NCBI GenBank assembly: GCA_045128635.1
Contig: JBGVRS010000193.1
Coordinates: 55,692-119,691 of the forward strand
Reading direction: 5' to 3'
DNA: 64,000 nt
Source: HGM12587 sp045128635
GTDB lineage: Bacteria; Bacillota; Clostridia; Lachnospirales; Lachnospiraceae
In this document: piece after piece, positions 1 to 8,535 of the stretch
How the letters are laid out: each line of letters opens with the position of its first letter
Numbering within the stretch: position 1 is the stretch's first letter
Notes under the pieces: generated by a model
What the model was told of the DNA's origin: nothing
What the model saw: only the letters and a program-made list of their open reading frames with translations
The model's database searches: none
Made by a program: the position numbers and the translations under genes

Positions 1-289
1 AAAATTTCTTTTTATTACAACTACTTTTTATTACTTCACGATTTTGCCACACTATCACAAATAATCAGAGCAAAAAACATACAGCAAATAATCGTCAAGT
101 CATATTTCTATAACATCTCCCCCAGGAATTTCACCTAAAATCCCTTTCTTCCATTTTTCAACGCCTATTTTTCCCCAACGCCTACGCACTCTACTCACAT
201 GCCTACATACATAAACACACAATTACAGATATTTATAAAACGAAAAGACAATCCAAAGCGGACTGTCTTTTCAATGCTTCTATTCTATT
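1..289. other. AT-rich non-coding stretch before the transporter operon end
   Basis: No open reading frame with a usable ribosome binding site is visible here. The only structure I can support is the terminator at 242-272. The missing 3' part of the transpeptidase interrupted at 7379 is not found in this stretch, so if it survives it lies beyond the left edge of the window. Confidence 0.5.
242..272 (-). terminator. Rho-independent terminator of the nucleoside transporter operon
   Basis: Arms GAAAAGACAATCC (242-254) and GGACTGTCTTTTC (260-272) pair with one G-U-type difference and a 5-nt loop. On the minus strand the stem is followed by a T-rich run. It sits just beyond the stop of the last permease gene. 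Confidence 0.75.
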
Positions 290-1291
290 TTATCGTTCTT
301 CTCTGAAATATGGAAGCCCCAAACTTGCCGGCGGCTGATTTTCACGCTTGCTGCGCATACTGGTGATTACAAGAACTGCCAATGTAACCACATACGGAAT
401 CATTTTGTATAATTCCTGGAATTCCATATTGTCCATGCCCGTAGGAATGTACAAATATAAAATATACAGCCCTCCAAACAGGAAGGATGCAAATACACTG
501 ACATTTGGACGCCAGATTGTAAAAATAACCAAAGCGATCGCCAGCCAGCCTCTGTCACCGAAAGCATCATTGGACCAGATGCCACAGGCATAGTCCATAA
601 CATAGTATAAACCACCCAGACCAGCGATCATACATCCGAGACAAGTCACCATATATTTATACTTTGTAACATTAATTCCGGCTGCGTCTGCAGTGTTCGG
701 ATCTTCACCAATTGCACGAAGATGAAGTCCTGTACGTGTACGTTTCAGCACGTAAGAAGCTATGAATGCAATGATCACGCCCAAATATGCCAAAAATCCA
801 TAGGAAAGAAATAACTTTCCAAACCATCCAAGCTTATCCGCAAAAGGAAGGGTCTTACTAAAATAAGCACTCGTTGCTGACAAGGCAATGGAAGGGACCT
901 CGCTGTCTACCAGCTTAATTAAGGAACCTCCGAAGAAATTACCAAAACCAACGCCAAAAGTCGTCATTGTAAGACCAGTTACATTCTGATTCGCACGTAA
1001 GGTAACCGTTAAAAAGCAGTAAAGAAGTCCCATAAGAAGGGAACCTAACAGGCAGCATACCATCGGAATCAGGATTGCCAGCACACCATTCATCTGTGAC
1101 GGATCTGCCAAAGAATTTTCATAAAGGAAGGCACCGATTACACCGCTGATTGCACCAACATACATAACACCCGGAATTCCCAGATTCAGGTTACCGGTTT
1201 TCTCAGTAATGATTTCTCCGGTACTTCCATATAACAAAGGAATCCCCTGTACGATTGCTCTGGGAATAAAATTCAATAAAAAATCAAACAT
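290..1291 (-). CDS. BMP-type nucleoside ABC transporter, permease (NupQ/YufQ-like)
   Basis: Second inner-membrane permease of a nucleoside or deoxynucleoside importer of the BMP-lipoprotein class. The 333-residue protein is almost wholly hydrophobic, with about eight to ten membrane segments. It carries the BPD_transp_2 signature near the N-terminus (EKTGNLNLGIPGVMYVGA, about residues 30-47) and a cytoplasmic stretch around GLHLRAIGEDPNTADAAGI that contacts the ATPase. ATG follows GGGAGGGACAG, and the gene starts 2 nt after the stop of the upstream permease, so the two are translated together. It is last in the operon and is followed by a terminator. Nucleoside substrate is inferred from family and gene order. 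Confidence 0.9.
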   Translation of the reverse strand: MFDFLLNFIPRAIVQGIPLLYGSTGEIITEKTGNLNLGIPGVMYVGAISGVIGAFLYENSLADPSQMNGVLAILIPMVCCLLGSLLMGLLYCFLTVTLRANQNVTGLTMTTFGVGFGNFFGGSLIKLVDSEVPSIALSATSAYFSKTLPFADKLGWFGKLFLSYGFLAYLGVIIAFIASYVLKRTRTGLHLRAIGEDPNTADAAGINVTKYKYMVTCLGCMIAGLGGLYYVMDYACGIWSNDAFGDRGWLAIALVIFTIWRPNVSVFASFLFGGLYILYLYIPTGMDNMEFQELYKMIPYVVTLAVLVITSMRSKRENQPPASLGLPYFREER

Positions 1292-1293
1292 GG

Positions 1294-2397
1294 TTACTGT
1301 CCCTCCTTCCCTGCTTTTTTACGAAACTGCAGCTTATAGGTAATAAAGAATTCACATCCGATAATAAAGAACAAAATAATTCCGGTCAAAATATCAGAAT
1401 AAGAGTGATTCAGACCAAAGGCTGTAGAAATCTCACTGGCTCCTCTGTTCATAATAATGATCAGACCACTGGATGCCACCATAATGAATGGATTAAATTT
1501 AGACATCCAGGAAACCAGAACCGCTGTAAATCCCTGTCCTCCTGCAATGGTCGTCGTAACCGTGTGATTGATCCCCCCTACCAAAAGAAGACCTACCAGA
1601 CCACAGAGACCTCCGGAAAGTGCCATGGTACGAATAATTACTTTATTTACTTTAATACCAATATATTTTGCTGTTCTTTCACTTTCACCAACAACAGAAA
1701 TCTCATATCCCTGTTTGCTGTAATTCAAATAGATGTACATAAATAATGTAACAATCACTGCTACCAGAATGCTCAGCAGATATTTTGAATCCATAATCTG
1801 CGGAAGCCAGCCCAGGTTAGAGTCCTGATTAATAATACCTATCTTACCGGAACCCTTTGGAACCTCCCAGCGGATTACAAAAAATGCAACCAGCTGTGTC
1901 GCAATATAGTTCATCATCAACGTCGAGAGTGTTTCATTGGTATTCCATTTTGCCTTAAAAAATGCAGGAATCACACCCCAGATCACGCCGGCTGCAATAC
2001 TTGATAACACCATGCAGACAATCAGCATACCATTGGACATTTTATCACTGAAACAAATCATGCAGGCTGCTGCTGCAAGTCCACCAATGAGCACCTGACC
2101 TTCTCCACCAATATTCCAGAATTTCATCTTGAAAGCAGGTGTCAGCGCTAACGAAATCAGCAGCAGAATAGAAATATTCTGAAGCGTTACCCATGTCTTT
2201 CTTGTTGAACCGAAGGCACCTGTAAAAATTGATTCAAATACATTGAGCGGATTGATCCCAGTGGTAACTGTAGTTACAACTGCACATAACACAAGTGCCA
2301 GTACAATCGCCGCTGCGTAAATTGCCAGGCTCTGATACCACGGAATCGCTCCTCTTTTTACGATATGAAAAAGTGGTTCTTTATTTTTATCATTCAT
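1294..2397 (-). CDS. BMP-type nucleoside ABC transporter, permease (NupP/YufP-like)
   Basis: First permease of the nucleoside ABC importer, a BPD_transp_2 family protein of 367 residues, the usual length. The N-terminal cytoplasmic tail is followed by multiple membrane helices starting near residue 24. The central KFWNIGGEGQVLIGG block and the later SVVGESERTAKYIGI loop are typical of this family. It begins 3 nt after the ATPase gene stop and ends 2 nt before the next permease, so the four genes form one operon with the lipoprotein upstream. Confidence 0.9.
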   Translation of the reverse strand: MNDKNKEPLFHIVKRGAIPWYQSLAIYAAAIVLALVLCAVVTTVTTGINPLNVFESIFTGAFGSTRKTWVTLQNISILLLISLALTPAFKMKFWNIGGEGQVLIGGLAAAACMICFSDKMSNGMLIVCMVLSSIAAGVIWGVIPAFFKAKWNTNETLSTLMMNYIATQLVAFFVIRWEVPKGSGKIGIINQDSNLGWLPQIMDSKYLLSILVAVIVTLFMYIYLNYSKQGYEISVVGESERTAKYIGIKVNKVIIRTMALSGGLCGLVGLLLVGGINHTVTTTIAGGQGFTAVLVSWMSKFNPFIMVASSGLIIIMNRGASEISTAFGLNHSYSDILTGIILFFIIGCEFFITYKLQFRKKAGKEGQ

Positions 2398-2400
2398 AGT

Positions 2401-3921
2401 TTACTGACCTCCCACTCTGGTCATCAGCATTCCGACCTCATTTTTATTTGTTGTTCTGGCATCCAGAATTCCACTGACCTGACCTCCGCAAAGTACCATA
2501 ATGCGGTCGCATAACTGCAGAAGAACATCCAGATCCTCTCCAACGAATACAACTGCAACACCATTCTTCTTCTGCTGATTTACCAGGTCATAAATTGTAT
2601 AGCTGGAATTGATATCAAGTCCACGCACTGCATAAGCGGTCAGAAGCACTGTTGGTGCTGACGCAATTTCACGACCTACCAGAATTTTCTGCACATTTCC
2701 TCCGGACAGTCTTCGAACCGGTGTAGAAAGACCTGCAGTCACAACGCCTAAGCGCTCTACAGTCTTTTTTGCAAGCTTTCTCGGAGTTTTTCGGTCTACA
2801 AAAGGTGAACGTCCCCGACGGAAAGAACGGAGCATCATATTATCTGTCAGGTTCATATTTCCTACAAGCCCCATGCCAAGTCGGTCCTCCGGAACGAAGG
2901 ACAATGACACACCCATGTCTGAAATTTCCAGTGGATCTTTTCCAATCAGCAATTCTGAGGTTCCGTCATCTTTGATATACTGAATCGTACCGGACTGTAC
3001 CACCTGAAGTCCTGCAATTGCTTCTAATAGTTCCTTCTGTCCACATCCGGAAATACCTGCAATCCCAAGGATTTCTCCACTGTTTGCGGTGAAGCTGACA
3101 TCCTTCAGTTTCGTAATTCCCTCTTCATTGCAAACAGTCAGACCTTCTACCTGAATACGAGGCTTGGAATTAACCGGTTCCGGTCTTTCAATATTTAATG
3201 TTACCTCACGCCCTACCATCATGTTGGTCATCTCCTGCACATCCGTGTTGGCAGTAATCAGATCACCAATATATTTTCCGTCACGAAGCACCGCCACGCG
3301 GTCAGAAAGAGATAACACTTCCTGCATCTTGTGAGTAATGATAATGATTGATTTTCCATCTTCCTTCATTTTACGAAGTACCGCAAAAAGCTTCTCAGCT
3401 TCCTGAGGAGTTAAAACTGCTGTCGGCTCATCCAAAATTAAAATATCTGCGCCTCGGTACAGTACCTTTACAATTTCAACTGTCTGCTTTTGAGAAACAG
3501 ACATATCGTAAATTTTCTGCTTTGGATCTACTTCAAAACCATATTTCCGGCAGATATGCTCGATTTTTTGTGATGCTTCTTTAATATCCAGCTTTTCGTC
3601 CAGACCAAGAATGATATTTTCTGTCGCAGATAATACATCAACCAGTTTAAAATGCTGATGCACCATACCAATTCCTACGCGAAAAGCGTCCTTTGGTGTT
3701 GCAATGACTTCTTCTTTTCCGTTAATAAAAATCTGACCTTCATCCTGAAAATAAATACCGGAAAGCATGTTCATCAGCGTGGTCTTTCCACTTCCATTTT
3801 CACCCAGAAGTGCTAAAATTTCACCCTTATAAATATCTAAATTCACTTTATCATTTGCAACAACCGTTCCAAATGTTTTCGTAATGTTTCTCAAGGAAAC
3901 TGCGGGTATCCTGTTTTCCAT
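2401..3921 (-). CDS. BMP-type nucleoside ABC transporter, fused double ATPase (NupO/YufO-like)
   Basis: Energises nucleoside import with two tandem ABC domains in one 506-residue chain. The first has Walker A GENGSGKT (residues 40-47), an altered signature MSVSQKQ and Walker B ILILDEPT. The second has a degenerate Walker A (GISGCGQK), signature LSGGNVQK and a Walker B-like LLTAYAVRGLDI without the usual Asp-Glu, as in RbsA/YufO-type proteins, so only one site is likely to be fully catalytic. An in-frame start lies 19 codons upstream at 3978, but the ATG at 3921 follows AAAGGGGACAAAAG and begins the conserved region, so I prefer it. Confidence 0.9.
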   Translation of the reverse strand: MENRIPAVSLRNITKTFGTVVANDKVNLDIYKGEILALLGENGSGKTTLMNMLSGIYFQDEGQIFINGKEEVIATPKDAFRVGIGMVHQHFKLVDVLSATENIILGLDEKLDIKEASQKIEHICRKYGFEVDPKQKIYDMSVSQKQTVEIVKVLYRGADILILDEPTAVLTPQEAEKLFAVLRKMKEDGKSIIIITHKMQEVLSLSDRVAVLRDGKYIGDLITANTDVQEMTNMMVGREVTLNIERPEPVNSKPRIQVEGLTVCNEEGITKLKDVSFTANSGEILGIAGISGCGQKELLEAIAGLQVVQSGTIQYIKDDGTSELLIGKDPLEISDMGVSLSFVPEDRLGMGLVGNMNLTDNMMLRSFRRGRSPFVDRKTPRKLAKKTVERLGVVTAGLSTPVRRLSGGNVQKILVGREIASAPTVLLTAYAVRGLDINSSYTIYDLVNQQKKNGVAVVFVGEDLDVLLQLCDRIMVLCGGQVSGILDARTTNKNEVGMLMTRVGGQ

Positions 3922-4009
3922 CTTTTGTCCCCTTTCATATAGTGGCTGTCCGCCCCTTTCCTCTGATGCGAAACTCAAACCATCACTTCTTTTCGCTTCA
4001 TAGAAAAAG

Positions 4010-4037
4010 GGCGGCGCGGCAAAAATGCTGCACCGCC
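4010..4037 (-). terminator. Attenuating terminator between lipoprotein and ATPase genes
   Basis: GC-rich hairpin: GGCGG...CCGCC with the inner GCGGCA/TGCTGC arms pairing through a G-U, followed on the minus strand by CTTTTTC. Placed between the substrate-binding protein gene and the ATPase gene, it would let the lipoprotein be made in excess over the membrane subunits. Confidence 0.7.
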
Positions 4038-4054
4038 TGCTTTACAAATTTTAT

Positions 4055-5284
4055 TTAGAACATTGTATCAAGAAGAGTGATTCCATCGATCTGTACATCA
4101 AAGTACGGTGCTGAACGGAATCCTTCTCCGGATTCGTTAAAGTAACCATCTACGATTACTTCATGATCCGGTGTATATGCAGCATCAGTGTCAACATCAG
4201 CCATATAGCTGTCTAACTGTGCGCCATCTACAGTAAATGTAGTGATATCAAATACATGTACATTTCCAGCAATTAAATCTGCTTTCGCAGCTTCAAGCGC
4301 CTCTGCTGTACCTTCTGCTACGTTTTCACCAAGATCAGTCAGAAGAACTGCTTCATTTTCAAGACTTCCACACCAGTCAGCCGGGATTGCTTCGCCGTTT
4401 GCTACACATGTCATCGCATATTCAAAGTATGGTGCCCAGTTAATTCTGGAGGATACTAAGAATGTGTTCGGGCATGCACTTGCTGTACTTCCGTTATAAG
4501 AAACGTTTGGAACACCTGCTGTTTCACATGCTGTAGGAGCACCCATAGAGTCTGCATGCTGGCTAATCAATACACAACCGTTCTGAAGAAGCTTGTTAGC
4601 ACCTTCTTTTTCAGCTGTTTCATCATACCAGGAACCTGTAAATGTAACTTCCATAGTCACAGATGGGCATACAGAACGTGCGCCTAAGAAGAATGATGTA
4701 TAACCTGAAATAACTTCTGCGTATGTATAAGCTCCAACATAACCCATTTTCGCCTGTTCTGCAGTGATTTCGCCGTTTTCAATCATTTCATTTAACTTCA
4801 TACCAGCTACGATACCTGCAAGGTAACGTCCGTTATAAATAGAAGCAAATGCATTGTGGTAGTTATCAAGCTCTTCTGTATGAGCTTTTGTACCTGTTGC
4901 ATGACAGAACTGTACTTCCGGATATTCTTTTGCTGCTTCAATCATGTAATCTTCATGTCCAAAGCTGTTTGCAAAAATAAAGTTACATCCAGCGTCAGCA
5001 AGTTCACATGCTGCTTCGTAGCATTCCTGTCCTTCCGGAATGTTTGTCTTTAAGATTGGTTCAATGCCCATTTTTTCACATGCTTCTTTTGCTCCGTTTA
5101 AGAAGTTTAAGTCGTATGTAGAGTTTTCGTCATGTAAGAAAATAAAACCAGCTTTTACTGCTGCTGTTTCACTTTCTTCTGCTGCTGGCGCATCTGTCTG
5201 TGCGTCATCAGCAGAACCACAGCCAGCAAATGCTGTCACTGTCAATGCGAGAACCATAAGTAAGCTTACAAGTTTCTTTTTCAT
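4055..5284 (-). CDS. BMP family nucleoside-binding lipoprotein
   Basis: Extracellular substrate-binding lipoprotein of the nucleoside importer, 409 residues. A lipoprotein signal peptide (MKKKLVSLLMVLALTVTAFA) is followed by the lipobox cysteine at about residue 22, then an acidic Ala/Glu linker and the BMP fold starting at AAVKAGFIFLHDE. Membrane anchoring would need Lgt, which is encoded at 12884 in this window. ATG follows AAAAAAGGAGAAAAACA. It is the first gene of the operon, with its own promoter at 5355-5383 and a terminator-like attenuator after it. Nucleoside specificity is inferred from family and operon. Confidence 0.92.
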   Translation of the reverse strand: MKKKLVSLLMVLALTVTAFAGCGSADDAQTDAPAAEESETAAVKAGFIFLHDENSTYDLNFLNGAKEACEKMGIEPILKTNIPEGQECYEAACELADAGCNFIFANSFGHEDYMIEAAKEYPEVQFCHATGTKAHTEELDNYHNAFASIYNGRYLAGIVAGMKLNEMIENGEITAEQAKMGYVGAYTYAEVISGYTSFFLGARSVCPSVTMEVTFTGSWYDETAEKEGANKLLQNGCVLISQHADSMGAPTACETAGVPNVSYNGSTASACPNTFLVSSRINWAPYFEYAMTCVANGEAIPADWCGSLENEAVLLTDLGENVAEGTAEALEAAKADLIAGNVHVFDITTFTVDGAQLDSYMADVDTDAAYTPDHEVIVDGYFNESGEGFRSAPYFDVQIDGITLLDTMF

Positions 5285-5354
5285 TGTTTTTCTCCTTTTT
5301 TCTTGAATAATGTGAAATAATTAAATAGAATTGAGTAAACAACTCCAAATTTGA

Positions 5355-5383
5355 ATTTAACAACAATCATTCAAGAATGTCAA
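5355..5383 (-). promoter_or_regulatory. Promoter of the nucleoside transporter operon
   Basis: On the minus strand TTGACA (5383-5378) is a perfect -35 element, followed after exactly 17 nt by TTAAAT (5360-5355) as the -10. It lies about 70 nt upstream of the lipoprotein ATG. Confidence 0.65.
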
Positions 5384-5448
5384 GCATTTTCCCCAAAAAT
5401 CAATATCTTTTCCACTTTCTATAACACCTGGAAAGTCTATACAAAAAC

Positions 5449-7260
5449 TTATTCTACCAGGTACCAATATCCCCCTTGCCGATTTCGTTCATATTCTACA
5501 ATTCCCTCTGCTTTCAGTTCTCTCAATCTCGAATATGCCCTGCCCTGGCTCATTTCAAACACTTCCATAATTTCCTTCACGGTCACCTGTTCCTTTGTCA
5601 TTATGTACTTTTTAATCCTTTCCCGCATATCTGCAAGCTGTTTATCCCCCTCATAGACATACTCATATTGTATGCGTACCGTATATAAATCCGAATCATC
5701 CCTTCCTGCAGTTTTCTCACAAACTGCTGCCTGATACTTATTAAAGCAAATATCCAGCATCTGATCCTCATGCACCTCAATTTCCTGCACCTTACCAACA
5801 ACTTCCGCCTTCAATGCTTCCTTCAGCACATCCCCCTGCTTTAATTCCTCTTTTATCTCCAGCAGACGTTTCTCCATGTCTTCCATTCCGCCCATCTCAG
5901 CCCGCAACGTATCCAATTCGCCGGAATTTTTCTGTACCTGCTCATTTATTTTCCTCACAAATGTCTTGTAGTCCTGGTCATTTAGCACACCGTCCATCAG
6001 CTTCTCAAATGCTTTCTCCTTATTCCTTTGCAGTTTCTTACGCTCTCTTTCCAGCTTCTTCATCTTTGAAACATAATCCGCACCCGAAAACGTACTCCGC
6101 AATATCCGCACTGCTTCATCTATCAAATAGCGCTCACTGCCTTCCAAACTTTGAAACCGTTCCATATACGCCTTAAAAATAAACTCCTTTAAGACATCTT
6201 CTATCAGAAAAATCCCCTGACATCCTTCCGGATTATCTTCCTGTTTCGTTCCCTTATTAATGTAATTGGAGCAGACCCACACCGCACGTTTCCCATCTTT
6301 TAAGCTTTGCTTTCTCCGATAAAATACATTTCCACACAGTCCGCAAATGATTTTTCCCGACAATTCATGTGCCCCGCTGCTTTTTGGCATTGCCTGACTC
6401 TCTGAAGTATTGCATGCTCTGCTTCTCTTGTCCATAATCTCAAGCATCCGATGATAATACTCTCTGCTCACGATTGGCGGCAATGCCTCCTCGCAAAGTA
6501 CCCATTCCGTTTCCGGTATCTGTACCACCTTATGCAGGTTAAAATCATATTCCGTACGATGCAAAATGACTGTGCCATACATTCGCGGCGAGCGAAGCAT
6601 CTTTCTCCATGTGGTGGGGGCAATCTTCTTCTGATTTCTGCTACGCACCCCACGCTGAAACATTTCCTTGGAAAGTCGATCAAAGCCATATCCCTGTTCA
6701 ATCAGCTCATATGCATGCCGAATCGCATTCGCTTCTTCTTCATTTACCTCATAAATGTCCTTGCTAATTTTGTTCCAACCAAACATTTCACTGCAGATGT
6801 TATAGCCACTTTTGTTAGTCTGACGTCGCTTATGAGCATTTTTAATCTTCTTAGAAAGCTCTCTGGAAAATTCCTCTGCCAGAATCGCCTTGATTCCAGT
6901 AATCAGACTATCCTCCGGGGAGTAAAACTTGTTATCAATGTAAATGTAAAGTCTTGTATTGTTGCGTACGATACAATCCAGAAACAAATACCAGTCCTTG
7001 GTGTTACGCACCAGTCGGTCAATGGATTTAATCACAATAATAGTGTACTTTTTCTGCTCAATACCTGAAAGCATCTGTTGATATTTACTTCGTTTCGCAG
7101 AAGTGGTCCCAGACTGGCTCTCTACAAACTGATCTACAATCTGCCAGCAGGCGTTCTGTCTTACAATTTCCACACTTTCACGAGCCTGTATCTCGAGAGC
7201 ATTTTTCTGATTTTCTTCCTCTGTGCTGCACCGATTATAAATACAGATTCGTTCCATCAT
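5449..7260 (-). CDS. Large serine recombinase with C-terminal winged-helix-like extension
   Basis: Site-specific DNA integrase/excisionase, 603 residues. Domain order: N-terminal resolvase catalytic domain (about 1-150) with the serine in YNRCSTEEE near residue 12 and the conserved arginine block KSIDRLVRN; Recombinase domain (about 160-290); a zinc ribbon with CGLCG and a downstream Cys pair; and a long charged coiled coil (about 390-470). A final segment, VTVKEIMEVFEMSQGRAYSR onward, resembles a winged helix. The ATG at 7260 overlaps the stop of a SHOCT-like mini-gene (TAATG), and that gene overlaps the stop of a truncated transpeptidase (TAGTG). It is probably the recombinase of an element that has split the transpeptidase gene. 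Confidence 0.9.
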   Translation of the reverse strand: MMERICIYNRCSTEEENQKNALEIQARESVEIVRQNACWQIVDQFVESQSGTTSAKRSKYQQMLSGIEQKKYTIIVIKSIDRLVRNTKDWYLFLDCIVRNNTRLYIYIDNKFYSPEDSLITGIKAILAEEFSRELSKKIKNAHKRRQTNKSGYNICSEMFGWNKISKDIYEVNEEEANAIRHAYELIEQGYGFDRLSKEMFQRGVRSRNQKKIAPTTWRKMLRSPRMYGTVILHRTEYDFNLHKVVQIPETEWVLCEEALPPIVSREYYHRMLEIMDKRSRACNTSESQAMPKSSGAHELSGKIICGLCGNVFYRRKQSLKDGKRAVWVCSNYINKGTKQEDNPEGCQGIFLIEDVLKEFIFKAYMERFQSLEGSERYLIDEAVRILRSTFSGADYVSKMKKLERERKKLQRNKEKAFEKLMDGVLNDQDYKTFVRKINEQVQKNSGELDTLRAEMGGMEDMEKRLLEIKEELKQGDVLKEALKAEVVGKVQEIEVHEDQMLDICFNKYQAAVCEKTAGRDDSDLYTVRIQYEYVYEGDKQLADMRERIKKYIMTKEQVTVKEIMEVFEMSQGRAYSRLRELKAEGIVEYERNRQGGYWYLVE

Positions 7261-7379
7261 TATGATTCGTTCCCGTTGATGATATTTTTCATTTTATTCT
7301 TTTCTGACTCGGTAATGAGTCCGCGCTTATAAAGAATTTCAGCGATATTTAGTAAAAGTTTCTGTCTTTCCCTATCCAC
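7260..7379 (-). CDS. SHOCT-like mini-protein coupled to the serine recombinase
   Basis: A 39-residue reading frame with a GTG start, too short for most gene finders. AGGAGG lies 7 nt upstream of the GTG. The product, with core IAEILYKRGLITESEKNKM, resembles the SHOCT short domain (a helix, a Gly-Leu/Ile-Ile-Thr-Glu turn, a second helix). Its start overlaps the stop of the truncated transpeptidase by one base (TAGTG) and its stop overlaps the recombinase ATG by one base (TAATG). It may be a directionality or partner protein for the recombinase; that role is inference. Confidence 0.65.
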   Translation of the reverse strand: MDRERQKLLLNIAEILYKRGLITESEKNKMKNIINGNES

Positions 7380-8488
7380 TACATAACCTCCTCGTTACAG
7401 GAGTTCTGTATCCCCTGCACAAAAGTTTCCGCTCCATGCCCTTTCACCTTATGACACCGGATTTTTCGGTCCTCCACAATGGCAAACCCCGGACAGGAAA
7501 ATGTATCATTTACTGATACCTTTCCCTCTTCCAGCGCAATGGTGGATGTGATGATTTTAAAGGTTGATCCCGGCTCATAGGTATCGTTCACGCTCTGATT
7601 TCGCCACATTTGATTCAGCGCATCATTTTTCTGCTGTTCCGTCATTGTTGTCGTATCCACGCTATCCGGCAAAACAAAAGGATTATTTAGATCAAACTCC
7701 GGCACATTGACATTGGCATAGATAGCCCCATCCTGCGGATTCATAATAATAATGGACACATACTCCGCTTCTTTTTCCTCCAGCACTTTTTTCGCCGTCT
7801 GTTCACAGTACATCTGAATATTATAGTCCAGGGTCAGATGCAGATTATTCCCGGGTATTGCCTCGGCTCTTTCTTCCGCTTCTCCATCCAGTTCAATCCC
7901 TCTGGCATCCGTCTGGGTCAGAATCGTACCGTCGATTCCTTTTAAATAATCCTCATAATAGACCTCCAGCCCGATAATTCCCTGATTATCACTTCCTGTA
8001 AAGCCTAATACCTTGGAGCACAACGTATCATATGGATAGTATCGTTTAAAATCTTCATCTACTTTTACACCTGCCAAATCGTAACTTCTGATTTTATCCC
8101 CGATTTCCTTATCAACATTTGCTTTAATCCTCTCAATAGAACTTACCTTTTCTACACGTTTACGCACCGTTTCTTCTGATAAACCCAATTCCTTGCACAA
8201 CACAGAAATTACCGTTTCAGGTTCTTCAATCTGACTATGAATTACTGAAACGGTGCAGACTGTACGATTAGTCGCCAAAACCGTTCCATTGCAGTCAACA
8301 ATCTTCCCCCTTGCTGCTTTAATGCTCCTCTCCCTTTCATGAAGCTCATCCGCTTTCTCCTGATAATAGTCTGAGCGAAAAACCATTAAGTATACTAATC
8401 TTCCCATCAGTCCCAAAAGCATCAGGATACAAAGAAAAAAGACAACCACAATTTTTCGTCTATGATAAGTTTTCGTTTTATCAAACAT
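7379..8488 (-). pseudogene. Truncated class B penicillin-binding protein (SpoVD/PBP2-like), 5' part only
   Basis: N-terminal 369 residues of a peptidoglycan transpeptidase: membrane anchor (about 12-38), dimerisation domain, then the start of the transpeptidase domain with the active-site STFK (308-311) and the second motif SCN (363-365). The frame ends four residues later with EEVM, so the KTG motif and roughly 200 or more residues are missing and the product cannot be a working transpeptidase as it stands. The break coincides with the start of the SHOCT/recombinase pair, pointing to element insertion. The first listed in-frame start is a TTG at 8491; I prefer the ATG at 8488, preceded by GAGGTCTTTTG. 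Confidence 0.85.
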
Positions 8489-8493
8489 CAAAA

Positions 8494-8528
8494 GACCTCA
8501 TAAAATGTTTGATTCATTTTATGAGGTC
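8494..8528 (-). promoter_or_regulatory. Hairpin between two PBP genes that covers a ribosome binding site
   Basis: Perfect 14-bp arms GACCTCATAAAATG (8494-8507) and CATTTTATGAGGTC (8515-8528) with a 7-nt loop. In the minus-strand transcript the 3' arm contains the GAGGT that serves the downstream transpeptidase ATG at 8488, and it is followed by TTTTG. It can act as a weak terminator and also hide the ribosome binding site. Confidence 0.6.
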
Positions 8529-8535
8529 TGAAAGT

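Noticed and set aside
6451..7068. 205-residue plus-strand frame
   Set aside because: Antisense of the serine recombinase, which has full domain support on the other strand.
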